This document shows, piece after piece, positions 47,757-57,952 of a stretch of DNA of 64,000 bases (within the stretch, counting starts at the first letter, position 1; each line of letters begins with the position of its first letter). The DNA is taken from assembly GCA_021397845.1 (NCBI GenBank), contig CM038052.1, positions 176,123,183-176,187,182 of the forward strand, read 5' to 3'. The position numbers and the translations under genes were made by a program. The notes under the pieces were generated by a model. The model saw only the letters and a program-made list of their open reading frames with translations, was not told the origin of the DNA and did not search any database. This DNA is from Areca catechu (Eukaryota; Streptophyta; Magnoliopsida; Arecales; Arecaceae).

Positions 47757-48484
47757 AACGAAATCTATTTTTAAATAGACCGACCGAGGGTTTTGTTCTT
47801 ACGTTTCCCCTGTTGATTTTAAGCTATAGTGGTCCCCTTCTATCCAAATCCCTCATCTTCCCGTTTAACCCCTCACGAATCAGGTATTCCCTCTTATTTC
47901 ATTTTTATTTTTATTTCCCATATTTTCACTTCATTTTTGTTACCGTCAATCCATTTGACCTAGATTTAGGTTTTGCCAATTTTATTTGGGATTATAACTG
48001 GATTTTCCCGAGTTTTAGTGTTTTTCCAAAACTCCGTTTGAAGGAATGGTGATTTACATGGCATTTTTCATGGATTTCTTATGGTTTAGGTTGTTCCTCA
48101 TGCACATTCCATCCGAATTTGGGTAAAATCATTGTTTGATTGGTTTTTAGCCAAAAATTTGGGTATTCACCTAAAAACTAGTGTTTAATACATATTTCTA
48201 GTGATTTATCATAGTTTATCATGATGTTTTTGCCACATTTTTTTTTACCATTTTGGTAAAACCCTAAATGTTCTAAGCCCAAAACCCAGGTATTTTGGTA
48301 TTTTGACATTACAAAATGTATTTTTATAAAATTCTCAACCAAAAACATTTTCTAGCTTATAAAATCCCCGCTTTCAAATTGTTTGTGGCTTTTCTAAATT
48401 ATTTTGGTATTTTATAACCCAAAATTTGTTTCAAAACTATCTTGTAAAATGATTTTCTCCTCAAACTCAACCAGTCCCATTGCT
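47757..48484 (+). other. Sirevirus spacer between pol and env-like gene
   Basis: T-rich, with one 103-codon open frame (47741-48052) lacking a domain. It may hold a leader or an intron for the downstream gene, but no splice site can be assigned with confidence. Confidence 0.4.
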
Positions 48485-50143
48485 CCTAGTCTGATTGAAT
48501 CTACCCCCTAGCTTACCTTCCTTAAACTCTCTTGGTCAGCTTGTTATAATAGGTCCCCAGAAGAGACTTGCAGTTAGGGAGATACCTAGTCAGGGTGTAG
48601 AGAGGAGATCGAAGGCTAGATTTGATTTAGGACAGGCTAGCGTTCTACTACACCGAGTTCCTCCCTGCAAAGAGGATGGCAGGGAAGATAGTGGCCTCTG
48701 GGAGGAGAGTCGACTTGGATTGTTTCGATCGGCACCACTTCCTTATACGACAGGTGCTCACTGATGCAGGTCTAGTACCCTTCTGCACTATGCAGGAGAG
48801 GTACTACCCTCATCTAGTGAGGGAGTTCTATGGTGCTATGGACTATCGACGACTTCTATGGACTACCACCGTGAGAGGAATTCAGATTTTTCTTTTTGCA
48901 GAGCTACTGAGCAGAGTCTAAGAGATCCCCCATAGGGGAATCAGTATTTTTACAGTAGACAACAGGGAGGCAGCATTCAGGTGTATCCTCGAGTGAGAGG
49001 ATGTTCATGGTGTGTCTATAGTCACCACGAACCAGCTATCCTTGGAGATACATTTGTTACACCATATCACAGCTCGTATTCTTCTACCAAAGACTGGGAG
49101 ATTTGACTTCATTATTGAAAGAGTGCTGATGGTGATGACCAGTCTGACAAAAAGGAGGTAGATCGACCTTCCATCATTGATGTTAGTACAGATGCACGAT
49201 GTCGCGACTCAGCGTCGTCATTGTTTACCCTACGATATGGCTCTGACCAGGATATTTAGAGCTTATGGAGTATCACTGGAGGGGGAGATCCCCAAGGAGA
49301 TACTGCATACAGATGTCTATGATGAGAGGTCATTGTACCATATGGGGTACAGACTTGTCGTAGGTCGGTGGGTGCGCAGAGAGTCTGGCCAGGAGCCAGA
49401 TGAGGAGGATGAGCTTCGAGAGGTAGAGGCAGGGCCATCTGGGCCAGCTAGTTTTCCTCCCATTGATATTCCACCGACACAGGCAAAGCCTTCGATACCT
49501 GGTACTTCGACTCCTCCGCCACCTTTTACTGGTTTACTCTTTGAGGAGCATACCAGAGAGCAATTTACGGAGATCAGGAGTGAGTTGACTCAGCTGCATA
49601 GCGAGATTGAGACTCTTCGAGCACATACTATCTCAGAGCATGCTGAGACCCGTAGGACTATGGAGGAGGGTTTCACTCGTATTGAGGATTTATTGAGATC
49701 CCTTATACCTCCAGCAGCCCCTGCAGTTGTTTCTTCTGATGATGATGATGATGATGATGGTGATGATCACCAGAGTGACCATGCTGATACAGTTGATGGT
49801 GATGATCAGGCAGATATGAGTGAGGACAGAGCTACAGAGATTATTGACAGTGGCAGTAGCAGTGATGACTGTGCTAATGGTTTTGAGATGGTTAGTCGCG
49901 ATCCTCCCGCTACCTCAGCTGCTCCTTCACCTACTGACTTAGTTGATTCCACACCAGACTTTGTTACACCAGCTGATCTTCTCTCCCCCTTCCACCAGAT
50001 CATTTAGGATTGTACCCGTTTTAGGTCCTTATGGCCGCACTAGGAGTCGTCGGGCTTTAGCCCAGAGACCTCCTAGGGCCTTAGCCTCTAGATCTAGGAT
50101 CAGTGCTCCTTTTAGTCTTGAGATTCCATCTGATGAGGATTAG
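48485..50143 (+). pseudogene. Sirevirus env-like (extra 3') gene
   Basis: The first domain (48676 to about 49200) reads LDCFDRHHFLIRQVLTDAGL, YYPHLVREFYGAM and TTTVRGIQIFLF. I recognise the LVREFY...VRG pattern of the Pfam 'putative plant transposon protein' family, found in the extra ORF of Sireviruses and formerly called env-like. Stops at 48919-48921, near 48995 and near 49159 interrupt the same frame. The 276-codon frame 49177-50007 continues with a Pro-rich part (TSTPPPPFTGLLFEEHTREQ), a coil (FTEIRSELTQLHSEIETLRA), an Asp-rich run and a Ser/Thr/Pro tail. It shifts frame near 49990 and ends at 50143. I see no signal peptide or clear membrane segment, so envelope function is not supported. 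Confidence 0.75.
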
Positions 50144-50759
50144 CCTCACAGATGTCTTTTATGTCTTTTGTTTCTTCTGTTATACATCTTTTATGTTTCA
50201 TGTTACTTTGTATGTTTCTGATTATTGTATGACTCTGATACACTTTGTATGTTTCAGTTTTGCTGATGACTCAGCAAATTTTGTACTAAAAACTCCTCTT
50301 ATCAGTTATATATTTCAGTTTGGTGCTTATTATTTGTGATTGATTGGTTAAATTTACTTTCTTCAGCTCTGATACTCTCTTTGGATCTTTTTGGCTCTGA
50401 TACCTGTCATATTTGATACTCTACCATCTTTTTGTCTCCATGCTCATTGTGAGGGAGAGGTTATTCCCCTTTCTAATGATTGACAAAAAGGGGGAGTAAT
50501 AGTATAGATTGTATGCATAAATTGTTGTGGTTCCACTTTGTTTGCGTAAATTTTCAAATCTGATCTGCTTTGATACCCTGAAATAACATATTATTTGTTA
50601 TGATTAGAAATATCTAATTGAGGGGGAGATTGATTCTTCTTAACTATGAAAATTATGGCTCATATGGATTTACATTCATATTCATGAATTATAACAGTTG
50701 AAATTTGAAACTTAACGCTATTTTACTCAAGGTTTTGTTATCATCAAAAAGGGAGAGAT
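50144..50759 (+). other. Sirevirus 3' untranslated region and PPT
   Basis: T-rich, with several GGGGGAG-type purine runs (50488-50494, 50620-50628) that resemble the final PPT AAAAAGGGAGAGA at 50746-50758. No gene seen. Confidence 0.6.
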
Positions 50760-52240
50760 TGTTGGCTCCACCTAGTGATTTTGATGAATAACAAAATATT
50801 GAGTGCATATTGTAAACTAGTGTGTATTTCAAGTTATGAGTTTTCAGGAAGAAAGCACCTCAAAATCTCAAAAACTTATGTATCATGGCACGCCATGGCA
50901 CGAAGCATTTTTCGCAAATCTGGACATCCTCTTCATGAAAAAAGGGTATCTACATGTTTAATTATTATTTGTTTACGATCATTTAAGTTTCAAAATTTAT
51001 ATTTGTATTTTTAGGCTAATTTGCACTTGAATCCGAGCTTTCAGTATCAAGTGTCGACACCTGGGAAGCTAAGTATCGACACTTCAGCATTTGGCACAAA
51101 AAAAAATCCTTGGCATGCCAAATGTCGACACCCAGAACTCAAGTGTTGATACCTAGTTTCGACACTTAGGTTTCCAAGTGTCGACTCAAGGCATGAGATT
51201 TTTGAAAATCCAGAACTTTGCCATCTGAGGGTTTTTGTGTCAAGTGTCGACACCTGTGCATCAAATGTCGACACTTGAAAGTTCAAGTGTCAACACCTAG
51301 AAATCAAGTATCGATACCTGACAGCCAAGTGTCGACACCTGACAGCCAAGTGTCGACACTTGAAGCCTGACAGCCCTAACGGATCTATTTTTTGACTTAC
51401 AGAACTTGCTTTTCGAGCTCCAAACAGCTAGATCCGAGGCTCCAACAGTCACAAACCATTTTTTGAAAGTTTCTTGGTATATTTAATCTCCACCAACCTC
51501 ATTCTAAAGGCATTGAAGTGTATTGAAGTTCATTCAAAGCCAAAAAGCCTATATTCTTTCAAGAACCTCACATCAAAAGCCTTTTATAGTTTGATTCCCT
51601 GAAAAAGCCTTCAAGCTCATCCTAGCATCATTCCAAAAGAGGTGTTTTGAAGAATATTTCAAAAAAGAGACAAGACAAAGCATCAACTTGAGCTTCAAAG
51701 ATTCCATTCTACTCTTGAAGAGAGTTTGTCTTAGTTTTAAAAGTTGTATATCTGTTTTTATTTTGTGATTTGACCTTGCTTTCAAAGGTGTCTTGAAAGA
51801 ACGTTGTTGTGGTTTGTTGGTGAGCCAAAGGGATAAAACCAACTAGGGTTAACTTGTGAGCCCGAAGACAAAACAAGTGTTGAGGTTTGTTGGTGAGCCT
51901 AGGTGACAAAACCAACTTAAGTTTTGACTTGTGAGCCTTGTGAAAAACAAGTCAGCTGTAATCTTGTTTGGATTATAGTGGAATTCCCAAGGATGGCTTG
52001 GGGAGTGGATGTAGGTGCTAGGTTTGCACCGAACCACTATAAACCTTGTGTTTGTGTGTGATTGCTCTCTTTCTCTCTTGCTCTTTGGTTATTGCTATTT
52101 ATTTACTGTTTTTCGCTGCATTCAATCTTGTGCATTGAATTTATTACTCACAAACACCACTAGACCTTCACATTACTGTTTTAATTTTTAAAAGACCCAA
52201 TTCACCCCCCCCCCCTCTTGGGTTCCATTTCTGGACAACA
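50760..52240 (+). repeat. 3' LTR of the Sirevirus
   Basis: Pairs with 41248-42656. The palindrome block (51045-51365) has more copies than the 5' LTR, and more have lost the CpG (GTCAAC, GTTGAT, ATCGAC). It ends GGACAACA. Confidence 0.92.
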
Positions 52241-53789
52241 GGGGGTGAGAAGGAACTTACAGCATAGAGATTGGCGAACGTCGAGTAGACGGCGTCGCCC
52301 AGAAGCCTCCCGCTCACATCTCGTCGGTCGCAGGACTGGACGGAGAAGTCCATCATCTGCTCGGCAAGGTTGGAATCCTTCACCAGAGAGACATTCGGCC
52401 CCAGCTTGAATGGGACCCTCCGGAAGTCTCTATCTCTCATCCCCGCCGGCTCGGACCCTTCGGTAGCGATAGCAGAGGACATCTTCATGGCCATCCGTGA
52501 GCTCGGCACTGCCTCGGGCTGCGGCGGGGGTGTCGGCCTCACTTCCCTCGGCCCCTCTTCTTCCTCGAGCATGACGACTTCAGGGGAAAGAACCTCCGGC
52601 TTGGCGGCAGCAGTCGTCAACCTAGCCTTGGTGACCATCTCGGGCTCAAGCACGGGACCTTGATCCCGCTGATCCGAGGTCGCCTGGGCGGGCTCGGCCG
52701 CCCTCTTCCGCCTCCGCTCGGCGATCGATGCATCAACTGCAGCCTGCACCGGTGGTGGGCCTTCATCAGCGCGAGCCCGCTTCGGAGCGGGCCCGCCAGT
52801 CTCGGCAGCCTGCTCACATTCCTCAGTAAACGAGAGCAGTTCATCCATCGAAAACTTCATTTCTGCACCAAAGGGAACGAGGTCAGCCCAACAGCAGCAA
52901 AAAAGAAACAGAGAGAGAGAAGGAAAGAGAAAAGAAACAAGAAAGGAAAATAAATAAAAAATGAGAGGGGGGTGGTCAAGTCGAACTCACCCGGCTCCCC
53001 CGCCGAGCTAACCCCAGTCTCGCGAAGATTCTGCTCTGATAGCAAGACCTCGAGGGGAGGGATCACAGTCGATCTAAGCAGGTCGTACAGATCGAGGTCG
53101 GCAGCTTCGACAGAGGAGTTCTTATTTGGAGATCGATCCGGGTCACTCCAAACCCAGTCGATCCCCTCTATTGAGGCAAAAAAAAATCTGCTCTTCCATC
53201 CTTTGATGGAAGAGGGGAGTACAAATCTAATGTCCCGAGGGCAGGAAGAAAGGGACCACCACCTGTCCTCGGTAGGGTGGCGTTTCAGGGTGAAGAAGAT
53301 CCTGAACAAGGAAAAACGGGTGGCGATCCTGTGAAAGTGGCACAGAACAATGAAACAAAATATCATTCTGATGGCATTGGGGACCAACTGGGCAGGAACA
53401 AGCTAGTAGTTGGCCAAGAAAGAAAGGAAGAAGGGATGGGCAGGAAACTGAAGGCCCCCGGCAAAGGCCTCCTTGTAGAAGGCGATCCGTCGAGGGCCAC
53501 TGGAAGTAACTCGTTCCCTGGGATGAGGGACGGAAAGCTGGATGGATTCGGGGATGCCATAAGTTTCTCGGATGGACACAAGGTCCTTGGCGATAATCAC
53601 CGAAGTGATCCCTTCGAGACCTGTCAATCGAGAATCAGGCTCAGGAAGGGGAGCAGAAGTAGAAGCAGAAGCAGAAGTAAAAGCAGGAGTAGGAGCAGAA
53701 AGGAGAGCCAAACGGGGAGGAGGAGAAGACCCGGGTTCCCTAATGGACACCAGGCCATGGTAAGGCCTTCTACTGAACTTGTGCCTCAC

Positions 53790-54396
53790 CGCCTCCCTCT
53801 CCTCGTTGGAAGAAGGAGTTTTCAGCTGGGAAGGTCCGGCCTCAGCTTAGCACGAGGGACGGAAGTTGGGGCCGAAGCGGTCCATGGAAAAGAAAGGGAG
53901 AGAACAGAACAACTCTTAGATAACGAGAAGGAGGGGGCGAATGGAGGAAGATATACGGTGACTTCTAACGGGCGAGAAGGGAGAGCTAACCTACTGAAGC
54001 TCAAAGAAGATGCCGACAGCCGAAGAAGAAGAAGAGGAGGACTCCTGTGCGACTTCAGGTGCTAAGGGTTTGAAAAAAAGGAGGGCCTGTTTTGAAAGGA
54101 CTCACCCACCCATTCAAGACAACCTGCATCCGACCGTACCGTTGTGGCTTCCACAAAAGTCACGCCATGTGTCGTCAATCAACGGGGACAGCACCCCCAT
54201 CCGATCGCGGCCGCTTCAGCTTCCATGCCCATCATAACTGCTCCCAAGACATGGCCACGTGGCGCCCCCGCACAGGCACGAAGGACCGTCGAACGAGGCG
54301 CCTTCGATATTAGTAATTATTGCACCATATTTCTCTATCTTTCCATGTCAGCATGCACCTACTCCCTTTGACCCGAATGCCGTGCGACAATGGGCC
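53790..54396. other. Tat-3 upstream region of the antisense gene
   Basis: Plus-strand frames here (53277-54371) are shadows or chance. On the minus strand this should be the promoter and leader of the antisense gene, but I see no clear TATA box. Confidence 0.4.
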
Positions 54397-54414
54397 TCGG
54401 GAGTGGAGGGCAAA
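54397..54414 (+). other. Polypurine tract of Tat-3
   Basis: CGGGAGTGGAGGGCAAA ends directly at the 3' LTR. Confidence 0.8.
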
Positions 54415-55692
54415 TGATGTGACTGGATCGCTGACGTGGAACAAGGAGCCTGACATGGAGCCTTCATTGACGCCACGCCAGATTCCCACTATCGGCTCCT
54501 TCGCCGGGCTGAGCTCCCCGATGCCAACGAGGTTGCCCGTCGAAGTCGGGCTTCGTCCTCCGCCAGGTCGGGGCGCCTAGGTCGGAGCCAAGCTTAAACC
54601 CCACCAGAGGCAGACCCTTCAAGCCCGAGGTCGGGCCCCATGGTCCGGAGTCGAGCTCAAGCCTCCTCCGCCATGTGAGACCCCTTCGAGACCGGGTCCC
54701 CTTGCCTGGGCGCACCTTAGCCACCTCAGCCAGCCCGAGCTTGGTCAAAGCTGGGCCCCTCTGGCCTAGTGCCGAGCTCGGCTCCTCTCCGCACAGCCGA
54801 GCCACCGCAAGGCAGGTCCCCTGTGAGTGAGCCCCATCTTCCCAGCTCGGCTCCCAACGCAAATCAAGACATCAACCGCCAAGGAAGCAGCACCTCCCAT
54901 CCGGAGACAGTGGCGGGCCCACCGAGGACCGTATGACAAGCACCCACCATGTCACCATTAATGCCCACAGTCGGCATTCACACTAGGAAGAAAGGAAGCT
55001 CATATCAGGGGACTATGCCCCCTACCGACTTGCTGTACGACCGAAGAAAAGATCCCACCAAGGAGCGCGATTCCCAAGAGCAGCGGCATAACAGTCGAGG
55101 CCCTGCCAGGCTTCCAAGAAGGGCAAATCGAAGGAATGTTAGAGGCTTGTGGAAGCTTCCCCAGATACCCAATAAAGAAGGCGTACGTACCGTTCATGGC
55201 ATGATATCTCGTCATACCCGTCTGACAGCATGGGAGAACCCCGATGCAAGCCACAGGAAAGGACCCAGCCAGAATAAGCAAAAAGGAGATAACACTCATT
55301 TTTTCCAAGAGGACAAGGACGACATTCTCTACACACAAGATAAGGCCCAATTTCTAGCAACACATCCACCACCAAGAGAAAGAAGAGAAGAGGGAGAGGA
55401 CAGAGAGGAGGTTAAGACCACCTCGGCCACCACATCTCCTAGCTTACTCATACTCTCATACACTCCACTCCTCCTAGCGTGGAGCTCATCCCAAGGGGCT
55501 CGATCAGGATGATCTGTTCTCCTGGATCGTTACTGACTTGACCGTCGGAGTGCCCTCGCCGGAATTCCCGGCCCGGGTCACTGACGCTGGCTATCTTGCA
55601 GGTCACGAGGCACCGGAGTCATCCCCGGCGGGCAAACGTAGACCACCCGACACCATCAGCAACTACGGGCCGCGACGATCCAGGTGGCAACA
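54415..55692 (+). repeat. 3' LTR of Tat-3
   Basis: TGATGTGACTGGATCGCTGA to GGTGGCAACA. Pairs with 31934-33230, with scattered substitutions and short indels. Confidence 0.92.
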
Positions 55693-55697
55693 AATCC

Positions 55698-56924
55698 GAT
55701 CCTTACCTTCCTAGATAAGGGAACTCTTCCGGAAGATCTGGCGGAGGCCAAGCGGGTGCGCTTGACGGCCTCTAAGTACGTCATCCTTGATGGCATCCTA
55801 TACAAGCAATCATTCTCACAGCCGCTGTTAAAGTGCCTGGGACCGACGGACGCCGACTACGCCCTCAGAGAAGTCCATGAAGGCATCTGTGGTGACCACC
55901 TTGGAGGAAGATCCTTAGCTTACAAGATCATTCGGTAGGGATATTACTGGCCCATTATTCAGAAGGACGCATCGGACTTTGTCCAAAGGTGCGACGTGAA
56001 TCAGAGGTACTCCATCTTCAAAGGAGACCCGCTAGTGAGCTAACTCCGATCACCACCCCGTGGCCGTTCGCGCAGTGGGGGATGGATATCTTGGGACCCT
56101 TTCCCCCGGCCTCCGGGCAATGGAAATTTTTGCTTGTGGCCATCGACTATTTTATCAAGTGGGTGGAAGCCGAACCACTAGCACAGATAACGGAGGCCAA
56201 AGTGGAGAACTTTGTCCGGAATAATATCATCTTTCGATTCGGCATTTTCCAGACGATTATTACCGACAACGGAAGGTAGTTTGACAACTATAAATTTCAA
56301 GACTTTTATCAGCAATATCATGTCTCTCACCGACTTACATTGGTCGGTCACCCTCAGTGCAATGGAGAGGCTGAAGTCACCAACCAGACGATCTTGCACG
56401 GGCTGAAGACCCGGCTCAATGAGGTGAAGGGACTTTGGGCGAAGGAACTCCACTCAGTATTATGGACGTATCAGACGACTGCCAGAGTGTTGACTGGCGA
56501 AACTCTGTTCAACCTCACTTATGGAAGTGAAGCTATCATCCCTATTGAGACCTCTCTTCAATCTCTCCGGATCGACCACTACGCCGAACCGGCCAACTTC
56601 GAGCTGCGAAGGGCTGACCTGGACTTGCTTGAAGAAACTAGACTTCGGGCAAGCATGAAGATGGCGGCATGCCGTTAGAAGATGGAGAAATATTACAACT
56701 CGCGAGTCAAAGCACGAGCTTTCCGAGTCGGAGACCTAGTCTTGCGGAGAACCGAAGTCTTGAGGCCGACCGAGCAAGGCAAGCTTTTCCCAAATTGGGA
56801 AGGACCTTATCGGGTCGTTGAAGTGGTTCGAGCCGGCACCTATCGACTTGCATTTTTGGATGGACGACAGATGGCGCGTCCGTGAAATGTAGACAACCTC
56901 CGTAAGTATTATCAATGAAGTTCA
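55698..56924 (+). pseudogene. Tat-2 integrase, continued
   Basis: It resumes the frame cut at 31933 (LTFLDKGTLPEDLAEAKRVR). Zinc region: REVHEGICGDHLGGRSLAYK keeps both His, but one Cys of the RCDKCQRY-type motif is Asn (RCDVNQRY, near 55990). Core: WGMDILGPFP near 56080, IITDNG near 56260 and NGEAEVTNQTI near 56358 keep all three acidic residues, but a TAG follows ITDNGR and the frame shifts near 56290. The C-terminal domain is at 56682-56885 (YYNSRVKARAFRVGDLVLRR; FPNWEGPYRVVEVV), then a TGA just before DNLRKYYQ. It is the least catalytically damaged Tat integrase here, yet still broken. Confidence 0.88.
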
Positions 56925-56940
56925 TATTTCTTCTACGAAC

Positions 56941-57540
56941 TACTTCCGAAAGTCCGACTCCGATCAGCAAAGGCTCTAGGGCAGCCCACTTTCGAAAGTC
57001 CGACTCCGATCGGCAAAGGATCTAGGGCAGCCTACTTCCGAAAGTCCGACTCCAATCGGCAGAGGCTCTAGGGTAGCCCACTTCCGAAAGTCCGACTCTG
57101 GTCGGCAAAGGCTCTAGGGCATCCCACTTCTGAAAGTCCGACTCCGGTCGGCAGAGGCTCTAGGGCAGCCCACTTCCGAAAGTCCGACTCCGGTCGGCAA
57201 AGGCTCTAGGGCAGCCCATTTCCAAAAGTCCGACTCCGGTCGGCAGAGGCTCTAGGGCAACCCACTTCCGAAAGTTTGACTCCGGTCGGCAGAGGCTCTA
57301 GGGCAGCCCACTTTCGAAAGTCTGACACTGATCGGCAAAGGCTCTAGGATAGCCCACTTCCGAAAGTCCGACTCTGGTCGGCAGAGGCTCTAAGGCAGCC
57401 CACTTCCGAAAGTCCAACTCTGGTCGGTAAAGGCTCTAGGGCAGCCCACTTCCAAAAGTCCAACTCCGGTCGGCAGAGGCTCTAAGGCAGCCCACTTCCG
57501 AAAGTCCGACTCCGGTTGGCAAAGGCTCTAGGGCAGCCCA
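56941..57540 (+). repeat. 46-bp tandem repeat, about 13 copies, in the Tat-2 3' region
   Basis: The unit is GAAAGTCCGACTCCGGTCGG followed by CAAAGGCTCTAGGGCAGCCC and ACTTCC. Copies are highly alike, with C-to-T and G-to-A changes. It corresponds in place, and partly in sequence, to the 47-bp repeat of Tat-1. Confidence 0.94.
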
Positions 57541-57950
57541 GTCTGGAAAGCCGACGGACCAACACTTAGGTTAAATTCCTAAGCTCGTTGCTTCGGCCTG
57601 AGCTAAAATCCGACCGCTGCCTCAACTACTTCTGGGTCCGGAAAGCCAACGGACCAACACTTAGGTTAAATTCCTAAGCTCGTTGCTCCGGCCTGAGCTG
57701 AAATCCGACCGCTGCCTCAACTACTTCTGGGTTTGGAGAGCCGATGGACCAACACTTAGGTTAAACTACCTAAGCCCATTGCTCCGGCCTGAGCTAAAAT
57801 CCGACCGCTGCCTCAACTACTTCTGGATCCGGAAAGCCGACGGACCAATGCTTAGGTTAAATTTCTAAGCTCGTTGCTCCGACCTGAGCTACCATCCGAC
57901 CGCTACTTTGATCGATTCTGGTCCGGAAAGTTGACGGACCAATACTTAGA
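57541..57950 (+). repeat. 95-bp tandem repeat, about 4.3 copies, in the Tat-2 3' region
   Basis: GGAAAGCCGACGGACCAACA recurs at about 57545, 57640, 57735, 57831 and 57925. It immediately follows the 46-bp array and ends where homology to the left arm begins (57953). Confidence 0.93.
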
Positions 57951-57952
57951 GT

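Larger units (their letters stand above)
41248..52240 (+). mobile_element. Sirevirus-type Ty1/copia element with env-like gene, nested in Tat-3
   Basis: LTRs 41248-42656 and 50760-52240. Flanks GGGGG at 41243-41247 and 52241-52245 give a 5-bp duplication, though inside a 17-G run. Order: PBS, gag with coiled coil and two zinc-knuckle regions, PR, INT, RT, RNase H (copia order), then about 1 kb of spacer, an extra env-like gene, PPT and LTR. Long gag, the extra 3' gene and repeated palindromes in non-coding parts point to the Sirevirus group. Confidence 0.9.
40309..53789 (-). pseudogene. Tat-3 antisense gene, with introns, split by the Sirevirus
   Basis: Minus strand. Exon 1 (53789 to about 52991) carries the Transposase_28-like domain: YGIPESIQLSVPHPRERV, then YKEAFAGGLQFPAHPFF, a stop near 53400, and then VPNAIRMIFCFIVLC, FRIFFTLKRHP and LPSSIKGWKSRFFF. 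GTGAGT donor (52985-52990) and TGCAG acceptor (52863-52864) bound an intron of about 128 bp. Exon 2 starts near MKFSMDELLSF (52860) and is Pro/Glu-rich to a GTAAGT donor at 52255-52260. The next intron holds the Sirevirus and ends at TATATAG near 41172. The last exon(s) to 40309 form an Ala/Glu/Lys coiled coil (41078-40566) and an Ala/Pro-rich tail. The upstream ATG is uncertain. Confidence 0.75.
31934..55692 (+). mobile_element. Tat-3: Tat element nested in the Tat-2 integrase
   Basis: LTRs 31934-33230 (1297 bp) and 54415-55692 (1278 bp). Target duplication is GATCC (31929-31933) and AATCC (55693-55697), one change. Removing the element rejoins the Tat-2 reading frame. Internal order: PBS, gag, PR, RT-RNase H-aRNase H, integrase, tandem repeats, antisense gene (split by a Sirevirus), PPT. 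Its coding regions are the least decayed of the three Tat copies, which fits its later arrival. Confidence 0.92.

Noticed and set aside
52970..54370. Plus-strand frames, including one of 262 codons with an Arg/Ser run
   Set aside because: They are the opposite strand of the antisense gene's exon 1 and its upstream region; the minus strand has the recognisable domain.
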